NCBI GenBank assembly: GCA_002344785.1
Contig: DDUL01000035.1
Coordinates: 71,297 to 135,296, forward strand
DNA length: 64,000 nt
Direction: 5' to 3'
Source: Bdellovibrionaceae bacterium UBA2339
Lineage (GTDB): Bacteria > Bdellovibrionota > Bdellovibrionia > Bdellovibrionales > JAMPXM01
The position numbers and the translations under genes are program-made. This document shows, piece after piece, positions 24,477 to 32,729 of the stretch. Every line of letters begins with the position of its first letter. The stretch's first letter is position 1. The notes below the pieces were generated by a model. The model had not been told where the DNA came from. It saw only the letters and a list, made by a program, of their open reading frames with translations, and did no database searches.

Positions 24477-24646
24477 TACTGGAGAGGCTTTCACCGGGTC
24501 CAAGAATTGACAAGACTTCTCGCAGCGTTGGACACGTTGCACCCAAGCGCCAGTTTCATCGGCTCAGCGTCGATCGCCGCTCATCGCGGCGCTCAAAATC
24601 AAACTGATTTCATTCCAATCGCACGACCCTGCGCGCCGAACAAAAT

Positions 24647-25855
24647 TCACAAACCTCGCGTCGGAACTTGTTGACGAGCGACGGTCACGCGCACCACTTC
24701 CGTGGCCACAGCGGCGTCAGCTCCTTGCGGAACGATGATGAGCTGCAAATTTCCCCGCGAGTCGTTTCGCACAAGTCGCACTTCACGCAGAGTATCGACC
24801 AAGCGACCTTCGGTCTGCACCACACGTCCGTCAATCGTGGTCACCGTCGGCGAAACATTCAAACCGATGTTGAGATCCATTGAGCCACGCGGCGCCACCA
24901 GCGGACCTGTCACGCCAATGACTTCATCCGAACCGGCTCGACGCACACGCATCGACAATCCAAAGCTCGAGGCCCCGTCGATCGTCTCTGATGTCGCCAG
25001 GCTCGCTTGAATCATGCGCTCATCGCCTGAGCCTTGCTCGGAGTGAATGGCCATTCGCATCCAGCGATCCGCACCGCCACGACTAGAAGCCTGCGGCGAG
25101 CGACCCTCAAAAGTCAGCACAGCTTTGGTCTGTCGGGCGATGATGTAGGCCGTTCTCACCAAGCCACCCTGCATCGCCTCGCGAACTTTCACGACCACAT
25201 TGCGACATCCGCCACTGAGATCCACGCACTGAGCTTCAGCCTCAATGTGCGGCCACACTTCAGCCCGACCCACGCGGAATCCCATGTTCTGATCGATGCG
25301 CCCCTGCATTTCGATCGGTCCGTTTTGCCCTTGCAGGTGAAAGCGCAAAGAGGCGCGCCGACGATTCCAATCCACATCAAATCCAGCGACGCCGATCTCT
25401 CGCGCCAACTCGCGATTCGCTTCGCGCTGCTCGGGCGAGGCCTGCGCTTCTTCAGCCGCCTTGCGAACTCGCAATTGCTCGCGCAATTGATCCACACTCG
25501 CGCCCGTATAGAACAGAGGCCGTGCATCCGCACCGCGAATATCACTTTGCACATCCAGTGAAGGCGCACCGAGTTTTTGCGAAGCTTCGAACAATTGTTC
25601 GGGCGTCAAACCCGAGGGATCATAGTAAACCACCACATCACGCGGCGCCTTGCCGCGCGCAACCTGAGCTTCGCTCACTGGTTCCTGGGCCGGTGTGGCC
25701 GTTTGGCCATCCAACTCGGTGGGCTCCTTCGGCACGGACGGACCAGCGGCCGGAGGCGCCGAGGACGATGAGTTCTTCTTGGTGCAGGCGACCGACATCG
25801 AAGTCGAGATCAGCGCCACCATCATCAAACTTCGCCAAAGAGTTTTCTGCGTCAC
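24647..25855 (-). CDS. lipoprotein of unknown function
   Basis: 402 residues. GTG 25855 follows GGAGG. The signal has lipobox SVAC, then a Ser/Pro/Thr-rich linker (to about residue 75). The middle has helical RREQ/EAN-rich segments, and the C-terminal half has alternating Val/Arg residues suggesting a beta-sandwich. A CVDLSGGCRNV pair may form a disulfide. Family not recognised. Two palindromes lie upstream (25919-25933, 26004-26020). Confidence 0.82.
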   Translation of the reverse strand: MTQKTLWRSLMMVALISTSMSVACTKKNSSSSAPPAAGPSVPKEPTELDGQTATPAQEPVSEAQVARGKAPRDVVVYYDPSGLTPEQLFEASQKLGAPSLDVQSDIRGADARPLFYTGASVDQLREQLRVRKAAEEAQASPEQREANRELAREIGVAGFDVDWNRRRASLRFHLQGQNGPIEMQGRIDQNMGFRVGRAEVWPHIEAEAQCVDLSGGCRNVVVKVREAMQGGLVRTAYIIARQTKAVLTFEGRSPQASSRGGADRWMRMAIHSEQGSGDERMIQASLATSETIDGASSFGLSMRVRRAGSDEVIGVTGPLVAPRGSMDLNIGLNVSPTVTTIDGRVVQTEGRLVDTLREVRLVRNDSRGNLQLIIVPQGADAAVATEVVRVTVARQQVPTRGL

Positions 25856-25918
25856 GTTCCGCCTCCACGTTCCGATTTGAGCCGCGTGGCTAAAGCCAAC
25901 GGCCCTTGAATGTGCGTC

Positions 25919-25933
25919 TCCACCTCAGGTGGA
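25919..25933. promoter_or_regulatory. 15-bp palindrome upstream of lipoprotein gene
   Basis: TCCACCT-C-AGGTGGA is perfectly symmetric and lies 64 bases upstream of the GTG start at 25855. An operator role is possible. Confidence 0.35.
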
Positions 25934-26003
25934 TGTCGAGCGTCGACGGAAGTTGCAAGGCCGGGGCTCAGGCTGAAGCGCCTCAGATCGAATTTTGTGG
26001 ATT

Positions 26004-26020
26004 TCACATATTGAATGTGA
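26004..26020. promoter_or_regulatory. 17-bp palindrome TCACAT-n5-ATGTGA
   Basis: TCACAT (26004-26009) and ATGTGA (26015-26020) flank ATTGA. It is the reverse arrangement of a CRP site (TGTGA-n6-TCACA), so it is not a canonical CRP box. It sits in the same 240-base intergenic region as the palindrome at 25919. Confidence 0.3.
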
Positions 26021-26098
26021 CGTTTTAGGGCGCCTCGATGTGCGTATTTGGCGACCATCTGTTCACAGCGAGGCCGTGACTCAGTCAGCGACGTGCGC

Positions 26099-26860
26099 TC
26101 AGGGATAGTTCGAAAACACCCGCACGAGGCTCTTGTCTTGAGCCAAGGCCTCTGGCGAGATCAAAGTGTCCTCAAGGATTTTTGGCCAACAAGCCTCAAA
26201 ACTCTTTTCGCTCTTACAAACGGGATGCTTTTTCCAGCGCTGGAGCGCGAGTTTTCTCACGAGCGGATTATCGACATCAAGCTCGCGAACCTTTTGCCAT
26301 TGGCCCACAGGCAAACCGATTTTCTCGTAGGCGAGTGCAACAAGTTCGCTGCAATAAATTTCTTTATTCCCCGAAGTGAAGTGCAAGTCGTAGGGACGAC
26401 CAATCAAAGTCTTTGCGGCCGCCACCATCTTCGTCCTTTGCTCATCGTTGAGTCGAGGATCGTGGTAGGCTTCCCAACGTTTCAAGCGACCACGTGCGAT
26501 CCAGCGCTGCAGCGGCGTGCGCGACACCCGACCAATTGCTTCGACAACGTAAACCAATTTTCCGTGACGTTCGATCACTCCGACATGACTGCGCAGGCTC
26601 TTACTCGCCCACATAATCGCGTAAGATTGTTTGGAGTGCGACGTGTGAAATACCAAATCTCCGTTCTGAAGCTTCGAAAATATCGCCGGGTCTTCGGCTT
26701 TTAATTTTTTCCGAGAGCCAGCTGAAGGTTTCGGCTTGTCGACTTCGTTCGCATTGGCGTTCACGGCATTCAAGCCAAAGATCAACAATCCGCAAAGTGC
26801 CGCTCCCCAAATCCGCAGCAAACGAACATCTTGGAGGTGGGTCGCGCCGGCTGTCTTCAT
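26099..26860 (-). CDS. YiiX-like NlpC/P60-superfamily cysteine hydrolase, exported
   Basis: 253 residues. A signal peptide (IWGAALCGLLIFGLNAVNAN) is followed by the YiiX/YebB-like permuted papain fold: NGDLVFHTSHSKQS, SHVGVIERHGKLVYVVEA with the catalytic His, and EIYCSELVALAYEKIG with the catalytic Cys. Permuted members act as amidases or acyl hydrolases. Its ATG overlaps the stop of the upstream YgjP-like gene (ATGA), so they form an operon. Substrate unknown. Confidence 0.88.
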   Translation of the reverse strand: MKTAGATHLQDVRLLRIWGAALCGLLIFGLNAVNANANEVDKPKPSAGSRKKLKAEDPAIFSKLQNGDLVFHTSHSKQSYAIMWASKSLRSHVGVIERHGKLVYVVEAIGRVSRTPLQRWIARGRLKRWEAYHDPRLNDEQRTKMVAAAKTLIGRPYDLHFTSGNKEIYCSELVALAYEKIGLPVGQWQKVRELDVDNPLVRKLALQRWKKHPVCKSEKSFEACWPKILEDTLISPEALAQDKSLVRVFSNYP

Positions 26861-27672
26861 AGCGACAGATTCCCGTTCTCAACTTCAACCGTCACAGGAT
26901 CGGTCGCTATGGGGTCCATAGCCAGCGAGAAGCTTTCAAGAAAGTGCACGCGATGCTGGTGCCGCTTCAAGTAGTCTTGGTGTTCTTTGTGATAGGGATC
27001 GAACTCCGCCACTCGACTCCAAAATCTCGGCGAATGGTCAAGGTGTTGGCGATGTGCGAGCTCATGAATCACCACGTAGTCGATCACTTCAGGTGGCGCG
27101 AACATCAGCTTCCAATTGAAGCTCAAGTTTCCCGACCGCGTGCAACTCCCCCAACGCGTGCGTTGCGCTCGAAACGAAATCCGCCCATAGGTTTCGCGCA
27201 TTCGTTCGGCCCAATACGCGACGCGCTCTTCGATGTGCCAACGCGCTTGCGCCTCGTACTGGCGGCAGATCAGCTTCCTCCACAATTCCGCATCGACCTC
27301 GGTGCAGTAAACGCGCAACTCGCCGTCGGCGAACTCCGCGCGAGCCCGCGTGCGGCCGGAAATCCAACGCAGGCGAAACTCCTGACCGAGAAACGGGACC
27401 GTACCACCCAAGCGAAGTACGGGCTGATTTTTCTCCAGTTGCGCCCGTCGTTCCTTCGACTTCTCCAGTTGCTTTCGCAACCATTCGAGATTGTCGAGCG
27501 CGAATTGCAACGCGAACTCGTCGCTGTGCTGCCACGGAATGGAAATTTGCACTTGGCCGCGGCGGTTGACCATTAAGGTCAAACGTTTCAGTCCACGTCG
27601 GCGAAGCAGGCAAAGCGGCGCCTGCAATTCAGACTCGATTTGTTGAAGGCTCAGCAAGTTGCGGCGTCTCAT
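26857..27672 (-). CDS. YgjP/SprT-like zinc metallopeptidase (DUF45)
   Basis: 271 residues. I use ATG 27672, following GAGAG; an in-frame TTG at 27705 is less likely. The family pattern is complete: basic N-terminus with LTLMVNRRGQVQISIPW, then RWGSCTRSGNLSFNWKLMF and VIHELAHRQHLDHSPRFW (HExxH plus third His), characteristic of DUF45/YgjP. It is cytoplasmic; in several bacteria the gene neighbours restriction or metal genes, but its substrate is unknown. Confidence 0.92.
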   Translation of the reverse strand: MRRRNLLSLQQIESELQAPLCLLRRRGLKRLTLMVNRRGQVQISIPWQHSDEFALQFALDNLEWLRKQLEKSKERRAQLEKNQPVLRLGGTVPFLGQEFRLRWISGRTRARAEFADGELRVYCTEVDAELWRKLICRQYEAQARWHIEERVAYWAERMRETYGRISFRAQRTRWGSCTRSGNLSFNWKLMFAPPEVIDYVVIHELAHRQHLDHSPRFWSRVAEFDPYHKEHQDYLKRHQHRVHFLESFSLAMDPIATDPVTVEVENGNLSL

Positions 27673-27775
27673 GCTTCTCTCGTCTGCGGTTCCCACAAGT
27701 TTCAATGCGAGTTGAAGTTCACACTATTCAACCTCGCCCATACCCAAAGTCCAGACAACTTGTTATGACCGGCCC

Positions 27776-28759
27776 ATGAGTTCACCTTACGATCGACTTT
27801 CGCCGGACATAATCTTGGGCGCCGCAGAGGCGTGGGGCTTTCGTCCCACCGGCGAATTGGTGCAGCTCAACTCCTATGAGAATCGAGTCTTTGACATTCG
27901 CCTGGAGCGCGACGCCGCAGATCCGGCCGCGCCGAGCAGCGTGATCGCCAAGTTCTACCGACCTGGTCGCTGGTCCACCGAAGCCATTCAAGATGAGCAC
28001 GAATTTTTGGCCGAGCTCGCCGCAGAAGGTGTGCCCGCCGTCGCGCCTCTCACGCATCCGCGCGGTGGCTACACGCAAAAGCATGGCGACTTCATCACGG
28101 CGATCTTCCCCAAGCGCGCCGGTCGCATGCCGCAGGAGTTTCTCGAGGGCGAGTTGCGCGCCGCCGGTCGATTGCTCGCGCGCCTGCACAACGTCGGCGC
28201 TCGCCGTCCCGCGCGCCATCGCGTGACCATGACCGCACAGAACTACGGACGCGTGCCGCTGGCGCTGCTTGAGCGCTATGCACCTCCAGCCGTGTGGCCT
28301 CGCTATCGAGAGGCCGCTGAAAGCATTCTGGACTTTCTTGAACAGAACATGGATCCGCGCTCCCACATTCGCATTCACGGCGACTGCCACAAGGGAAATT
28401 TGCTCAAGGACGATCGCCACGACGGCGTCGGTTTTTACTTCGTCGACTTCGACGATTTCGTAAATGGCCCAGTGGTGCAGGATTTCTGGATGCTGCTCTC
28501 CGGAAGCGTCGAAACCGATGACGAGGCCGCGGCCGAACTCGAAGAGTTAGTCGCTGGCTACGAAGAGCTACGCGAAGCGCCACCGGATTTCGCATTGATT
28601 GAACCTTTACGGGGGCTTCGCATTATCAACTACGCGGGTTGGATTGCTTCGCGTTGGTCAGATCGGTTTTTCCCCACACTTTTCCCCGGCTTCACCGGCG
28701 AGGCTTGGTGGCTGGACGAGTGCCTCAGGCTCGAACAGATTGCAGGACGCTCAACCTAA
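27776..28759 (+). CDS. srkA: SrkA/RdoA-like serine/threonine kinase (YihE)
   Basis: 327 residues. It matches the aminoglycoside-phosphotransferase-fold kinase SrkA: QLNSYENRVFDI, VIAKFYRPGRWS (ATP-lysine region), IRIHGDCHKGNLL (catalytic Asp) and YFVDFDDFVNGPVVQDFWML (metal-binding Asp), ending with ...WIASRWSDRFFP. In E. coli SrkA counters stress-induced death. Transcription diverges from the YgjP gene. The symbol rests on motifs and length, not on a search. Confidence 0.88.
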   Translation: MSSPYDRLSPDIILGAAEAWGFRPTGELVQLNSYENRVFDIRLERDAADPAAPSSVIAKFYRPGRWSTEAIQDEHEFLAELAAEGVPAVAPLTHPRGGYTQKHGDFITAIFPKRAGRMPQEFLEGELRAAGRLLARLHNVGARRPARHRVTMTAQNYGRVPLALLERYAPPAVWPRYREAAESILDFLEQNMDPRSHIRIHGDCHKGNLLKDDRHDGVGFYFVDFDDFVNGPVVQDFWMLLSGSVETDDEAAAELEELVAGYEELREAPPDFALIEPLRGLRIINYAGWIASRWSDRFFPTLFPGFTGEAWWLDECLRLEQIAGRST

Positions 28760-28948
28760 GCCGCGCGGCCTGACGCAATCCTCACAGAGACGCACAGCGC
28801 TCAAATCTTCAGCAGCCCAAGTTTTCCACAAGCCCCTAGCGAGCAGACCCCGCGCTCCGCATTGCGTTACTCATCGCACCACTGACTTACGGGATGCGCG
28901 CAAGGCCACTCCCTGCTAGTCTCCGGCGGTTTCTCCGCCGAGGCGTAC

Positions 28949-29045
28949 GGCCGGGTCCCACGCGACGAGGCACCGCTAATCCCGCCAGGTCCGAAAGGAA
29001 GCAACGGTAACGGAAGCCGCGTGCGACGTGGGGTGCCCGGTCACC
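28949..29045 (+). ncRNA. ffs: signal recognition particle RNA (4.5S, small type)
   Basis: The SRP domain IV core is present at 28984-29006: CCAGGTCCGAAAGGAAGCA with a GAAA tetraloop, followed by ACGG. The outer ends GGCCGGG-TCCCACG (28949-28962) and CGTGGGG-TG-CCCGGTC (29027-29042) pair to close the hairpin. A T-run (29047-29053) follows. ffs next to dnaX is a common gene order. The 5' end is approximate; a GGCGG/CCGCC hairpin at 28925-28939 may belong to it or to the promoter. Confidence 0.92.
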
Positions 29046-29053
29046 ATTTTTTT
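29046..29053 (+). terminator. T-run ending the SRP RNA gene
   Basis: Seven consecutive Ts directly follow the closing stem of the SRP RNA, which itself serves as the terminator hairpin. Confidence 0.7.
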
Positions 29054-29086
29054 GCTCGGCCGCTTCGGGGAAAAACCGCGACGCTT

Positions 29087-29173
29087 TGACCTCATGCCGT
29101 TTGAATTTCGACAGAGGTCGGCCCGAAGGGGCCTCCGCGAAATCGGAGCAAAGGCGCGCGGACCATGAGGTCA
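29087..29173 (+). promoter_or_regulatory. closed-stem structured element in the dnaX leader
   Basis: TGACCTCATG (29087-29096) and CATGAGGTCA (29164-29173) are perfect 10-base complements, extendable by two G-U pairs outward. The 67 bases between contain further pairing options: GGCCC-gaag-GGGCC (about 29120-29133) and CTCCG/CGGAG (about 29132-29148). The right arm contains an alternative dnaX ATG (29165), so the element could control the start choice or translation of dnaX. Found by hand; not tested by folding. Confidence 0.45.
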
Positions 29174-29212
29174 GGACGCACACGCACTTTAGGACTCACA
29201 GAGCGAGAACAA

Positions 29213-31099
29213 ATGAGCCAAGAGCTTGGATTTGGTTTAGATGCAGCGGACGCCGAAAACAAAGTGGGCACTTCCCGCTACCAGGTGATCGCGCGCAAGT
29301 ATCGCCCGCAGAGTTTTCAAGATCTCGTCGGCCAAGAGCATATCTCACAAACTTTACTGAATGCCCTGCGCGGCGACCGCTTACCGCAAGCTTTGCTCTT
29401 CACCGGCGTGCGCGGCACCGGCAAAACCTCCACAGCTCGAATCCTCGCCAAGTCACTTCGCTGCGCCAATGCGCAAGACTTCGTGCCTTGCGGAACTTGT
29501 CGCGACTGCCAAGACATCGCCACCTCGCGCGCCATCGACGTCATCGAAATTGACGGCGCGTCCAACAACGGTGTCGATGCGATTCGCGAACTGCGCGACA
29601 CCGTCGGCTACATGCCGTCCTCAGGTCGCTTCAAGATTTACATCATCGACGAAGTGCACATGCTCTCAACGGCGGCGTTCAACGCTTTGCTCAAGACTCT
29701 CGAGGAGCCACCGGCGCACGTCGTGTTCGTGCTCGCAACGACCGAAGCCCAGAAGATTCCCAACACCATTCTCTCGCGCTGCCAACGCTTCGACTTCCGT
29801 CGCATTCCCTCGCGCGTGATCGCGACACACTTGCAAAAAATCATTGAGGCCGAAAGCGTTCGCGCCGAAACCGAAGCCATCTGGGCGATCGCCCGCCAAG
29901 GCGACGGGTCCATGCGCGACGCTCAGAGTTTGCTCGATCAAGTGATCACCTTCAGCAATCTCGAGATCACACTCAGCAAAGTCATCGAGGTCTTAGGCCT
30001 CACCGACCGCCAACTGGTGATCGACGGACTTGCCGCGCTCGTGCAGCGCGATCTGGCCCGCGCGCTCCAGGTCGCAGAGTCCGTCGGCAAAAGCGGCGTC
30101 GACCCCAAACTCTATGCGCAGGATTTGCTCGAAGAAGTGCGCAACTTGCTGATGGTGCGCCTCTGCTCGGAAGATCCCACACGCGTGGTCGATCTTCCCG
30201 ACAGCGAAATCCAAGCCTTGCAGACGCTGGCCCAAGAAGCGACCAACGAAGACCTGCACATGCTCTTCGATATGAGCTTGAAGACCGTCAACGACATCTT
30301 GCGATCTCCCGATCCGCGACTGGTGCTGGAGATGGGGCTGTTGCGCATGGCCGGATCGCCGCGCCTGGCGCAGCTGAGCGAGCTTCTCGCTGGCGCACCG
30401 ATGCGCCCAATTTCACCAACGACTTCGCCAAAGACTTCGCCAGCCGCTTCGCTTGTCGCCTCATCGGCGTCCATGCCCCGCGCGATTCCACAAGCGACTT
30501 CACCACAAAGCACCGAGCCTGTGGCCTCGAGCACGTCGCCAACGAATGCCGAAGCTCGCAAGTACAGCGTCGACGACTTCACCAAGCCCGCGAAGCCCGG
30601 AGGCCAAAAGGTCAACATTGCTCCGCCGCTCAACGAGCCGAAAGTCGAAGCGCCGAAGGCCGCCAGCGCGCCCAGCGCTGCCGCGACTGACGACGAGCCG
30701 ACCAGCGATGATCCCTGGCATCAGTTCGTGCATCGTGTGAAAAAGTCCAACGGACTTCTCGGCGCGCTCTTGGAAAATACGCATGTGGTGGAGCAATCGG
30801 CGGAACACCTCATCGTCGGCGTCCCCAAAAAAGTAGCCATCATTTTCGATAAGATTTCGGATCCCGAAAACGTGAAGCGCGTCGAGAACTTCATTGAGAC
30901 TTTGTGGAGCCAGCGACTCAAAGTGAGCGTGCGCATGGCCGAGGCCAGTGGCCCGGCGCAGACTCCCAAAGACAAGCAGTCGGCGTCTAAAGCCGAGCGC
31001 GCGAAAACCATCGAGCAGGCGATTGAGCAAAATCCAATCGTGCGCAATGCAAAGAATGTTTTTAAAACTCAGGTGAAAGGCATTCGCGACGCCGAATGA
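29213..31099 (+). CDS. dnaX: DNA polymerase III subunits gamma/tau
   Basis: 628 residues from ATG 29213. The AAA+ clamp-loader motor has Walker A GVRGTGKTS (about residue 64), a zinc site from C83 with CGTCRDC (93-99), Walker B DEVHML and the SRC motif LSRCQRF. After the collar domain a Pro/Ser/Thr-rich linker (about 400-500) leads to the C-terminal domain that binds polymerase in tau. ATG 29165 is an alternative start but lies in a strong stem. No slippery A-run is seen in the linker, so a programmed gamma frameshift is not indicated. First gene of dnaX-ybaB-recR-mglA. Confidence 0.96.
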   Translation: MSQELGFGLDAADAENKVGTSRYQVIARKYRPQSFQDLVGQEHISQTLLNALRGDRLPQALLFTGVRGTGKTSTARILAKSLRCANAQDFVPCGTCRDCQDIATSRAIDVIEIDGASNNGVDAIRELRDTVGYMPSSGRFKIYIIDEVHMLSTAAFNALLKTLEEPPAHVVFVLATTEAQKIPNTILSRCQRFDFRRIPSRVIATHLQKIIEAESVRAETEAIWAIARQGDGSMRDAQSLLDQVITFSNLEITLSKVIEVLGLTDRQLVIDGLAALVQRDLARALQVAESVGKSGVDPKLYAQDLLEEVRNLLMVRLCSEDPTRVVDLPDSEIQALQTLAQEATNEDLHMLFDMSLKTVNDILRSPDPRLVLEMGLLRMAGSPRLAQLSELLAGAPMRPISPTTSPKTSPAASLVASSASMPRAIPQATSPQSTEPVASSTSPTNAEARKYSVDDFTKPAKPGGQKVNIAPPLNEPKVEAPKAASAPSAAATDDEPTSDDPWHQFVHRVKKSNGLLGALLENTHVVEQSAEHLIVGVPKKVAIIFDKISDPENVKRVENFIETLWSQRLKVSVRMAEASGPAQTPKDKQSASKAERAKTIEQAIEQNPIVRNAKNVFKTQVKGIRDAE

Positions 31100-31162
31100 G
31101 TCGCGAGGCTTGAGATTCAACCGCTAAGAATTTGAACTGAAAGAATTTTGAAGGAGATCGAC

Positions 31163-31498
31163 ATGAAGGGACGTGGCGGATTTGGTGGCGGTGGCGGCGG
31201 AATGGCCAATATTATGCGCCAAGCGAATCAGATGCAGAACAAGATGAAGGCTCTGCAAGAAGAATTGGCCCAACGCGAGCATGAAGGCTCAGCCGGTGGC
31301 GGAGCGGTCACCGTGAAGTTCCGTGGCGACCACGAGATCATCGCCGTGCAAATCAAGCCCGAAGTCCTGCAAGGCGGTGACGTCGAGATGTTGCAAGATT
31401 TGGTGATGACGGCTGTCAACGACGGACTTCGCAAAGCTAAAGACGTGAACGCCAAAGAAATGCAGGCCGTGACGGGCGGTTTTGGATTGCCATTCTGA
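31163..31498 (+). CDS. ybaB: YbaB/EbfC nucleoid-associated protein
   Basis: 111 residues from ATG 31163 (AAGGAG upstream; TTG 31148 is an alternative). A glycine-rich head (MKGRGGFGGGGGG) precedes the usual family start MANIMRQANQMQNKMKALQE. The rest follows YbaB: AGGGAVTVKFRGDHEI and AVTGGFGLPF. It forms a homodimer that binds DNA. Position between dnaX and recR is the classic order. The Gly head is an addition compared with E. coli (109 residues, no head). Confidence 0.95.
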   Translation: MKGRGGFGGGGGGMANIMRQANQMQNKMKALQEELAQREHEGSAGGGAVTVKFRGDHEIIAVQIKPEVLQGGDVEMLQDLVMTAVNDGLRKAKDVNAKEMQAVTGGFGLPF

Positions 31499-31523
31499 AG
31501 ATCGTTCACTTCACTAGGACATC

Positions 31524-32135
31524 ATGCTTCGCATTAACTCCCTCGAAAAACTCGTCCACCAATTGAGCCGTCTGCCGGGTATTGGCCCCAAGACAGCTCA
31601 GCGTTTGGCTTATCAGATTTTGCGCCAGCCTGAGCTGTCGCAAAGTCTGCAAGAGGCGCTGGTCAGCGTGCGCGAGCAAGTTCACCTCTGCGAACGCTGC
31701 TTCTCTTACACCGACGAAGCCGAGATCTGTCGCTACTGCGCTGATGCCTCAAGACGCGACGATGTTTTGTGTGTGGTCGAAGAGCCTTCGGACATCGTGC
31801 GCGTCGATGGTTCTGGTGTATTCCGAGGTCGCTTTCACGTTCTGCACGGCGCGATCTCGCCACTCGACAGCGTTGGACCCGATGATCTGAAGATCGCCGA
31901 GCTTTGGCAGCGCATTGATCGCGCTCAAGCCGCGGGAAAACCCATTGAAGAAGTGATTCTGGCTTTGGACCCTGACCTTGAAGGCGACACCACAGTTCTG
32001 TATTTGGCTAAAGTTCTTCACGAGCGCGGCATCAAGGCCACGCGAATCGCCAGCGGCGTGCCCCTCGGCAGCGACATCGACTTCGTCGACGACCGCACGC
32101 TCGGGCGCGCGCTCGAAAACCGGGTGGAGTTGTAA
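31524..32135 (+). CDS. recR: recombination mediator RecR
   Basis: 203 residues. N-terminal helix-hairpin-helix LSRLPGIGPKTAQRLAYQIL, zinc finger with C56, C59, C69 and C72 (CERCFSYTDEAEICRYC), Toprim domain beginning CVVEEPSD, and a C-terminal SDIDFVDDRTLGRAL. RecR works with RecO and RecF to load RecA on gapped DNA. Its length is normal. Start is ATG 31524; the following gene begins 3 bases after its stop. Confidence 0.97.
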   Translation: MLRINSLEKLVHQLSRLPGIGPKTAQRLAYQILRQPELSQSLQEALVSVREQVHLCERCFSYTDEAEICRYCADASRRDDVLCVVEEPSDIVRVDGSGVFRGRFHVLHGAISPLDSVGPDDLKIAELWQRIDRAQAAGKPIEEVILALDPDLEGDTTVLYLAKVLHERGIKATRIASGVPLGSDIDFVDDRTLGRALENRVEL

Positions 32136-32138
32136 GCT

Positions 32139-32729
32139 ATGGCGTTCATCAACAACGAAGCCAAAGAAATTCACTGCAAACTCGTTTACTACGGCCCCTC
32201 GCTGGGCGGTAAGACCACCAACGTGCAGTGGGCCTACTCCCGCACCGCCGGCCTTGGCGCATCGGAGATGCTCGAGTTCGGCGTGGGCCCCGAGCGCACG
32301 CGCTTTTTCGACTTCCTGCCTATGGACGTCGGCGATATTCGCGGCTGGAAGACTCGCTTTCACCTCTACACAGTGCCTGGACAAGTCGTCTACGACGCCA
32401 GCCGACGCCTGATCATGGGCAACATCGACGGCGTGGTGTTCGTTGCGGATTCGCAAGCGGAGCGCATGGAAGAAAATCTCGAGTCCATGCGCAACCTCGA
32501 AAAAAATCTCGAACAAAAAGGTTACGACATTCGTCGCATTCCGTTTGTGATTCAGTACAACAAGCGCGACTTGCCCAACGCCATGCCCTTGGCCGAAATG
32601 CGCGCCGCCCTCAATCGCGTGAACGCGCCGGATTTTGAAGCCGTGGCCTCGCAAGGCCAAGGCGTCATGGAAACTTTGAAAACCATTTCGCGCACCATCG
32701 TCACAACCCTGAAGGGCGGCGAGCTTTGA
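32139..32729 (+). CDS. mglA: MglA Ras-like polarity GTPase
   Basis: 196 residues. P-loop YYGPSLGGKTTN (residues 17-28), the MglA-specific switch TVPGQVVYDASRRLIM in place of DTAGQ, and the base-specificity motif NKRDLP. MglA sets the leading pole in Myxococcus; in Bdellovibrio it is required for prey entry. Here it lies right behind recR, as remembered for Bdellovibrio. No mglB or romR gene is seen in the window. Its stop overlaps the TTG start of the aminotransferase gene. Confidence 0.95.
   Translation: MAFINNEAKEIHCKLVYYGPSLGGKTTNVQWAYSRTAGLGASEMLEFGVGPERTRFFDFLPMDVGDIRGWKTRFHLYTVPGQVVYDASRRLIMGNIDGVVFVADSQAERMEENLESMRNLEKNLEQKGYDIRRIPFVIQYNKRDLPNAMPLAEMRAALNRVNAPDFEAVASQGQGVMETLKTISRTIVTTLKGGEL

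Noticed and set aside
30825..30835. A-run CCCCAAAAAAG in dnaX as a frameshift site for the gamma subunit
   Set aside because: It lies in the C-terminal domain and the codon phase does not fit the -1 slippery heptamer pattern.
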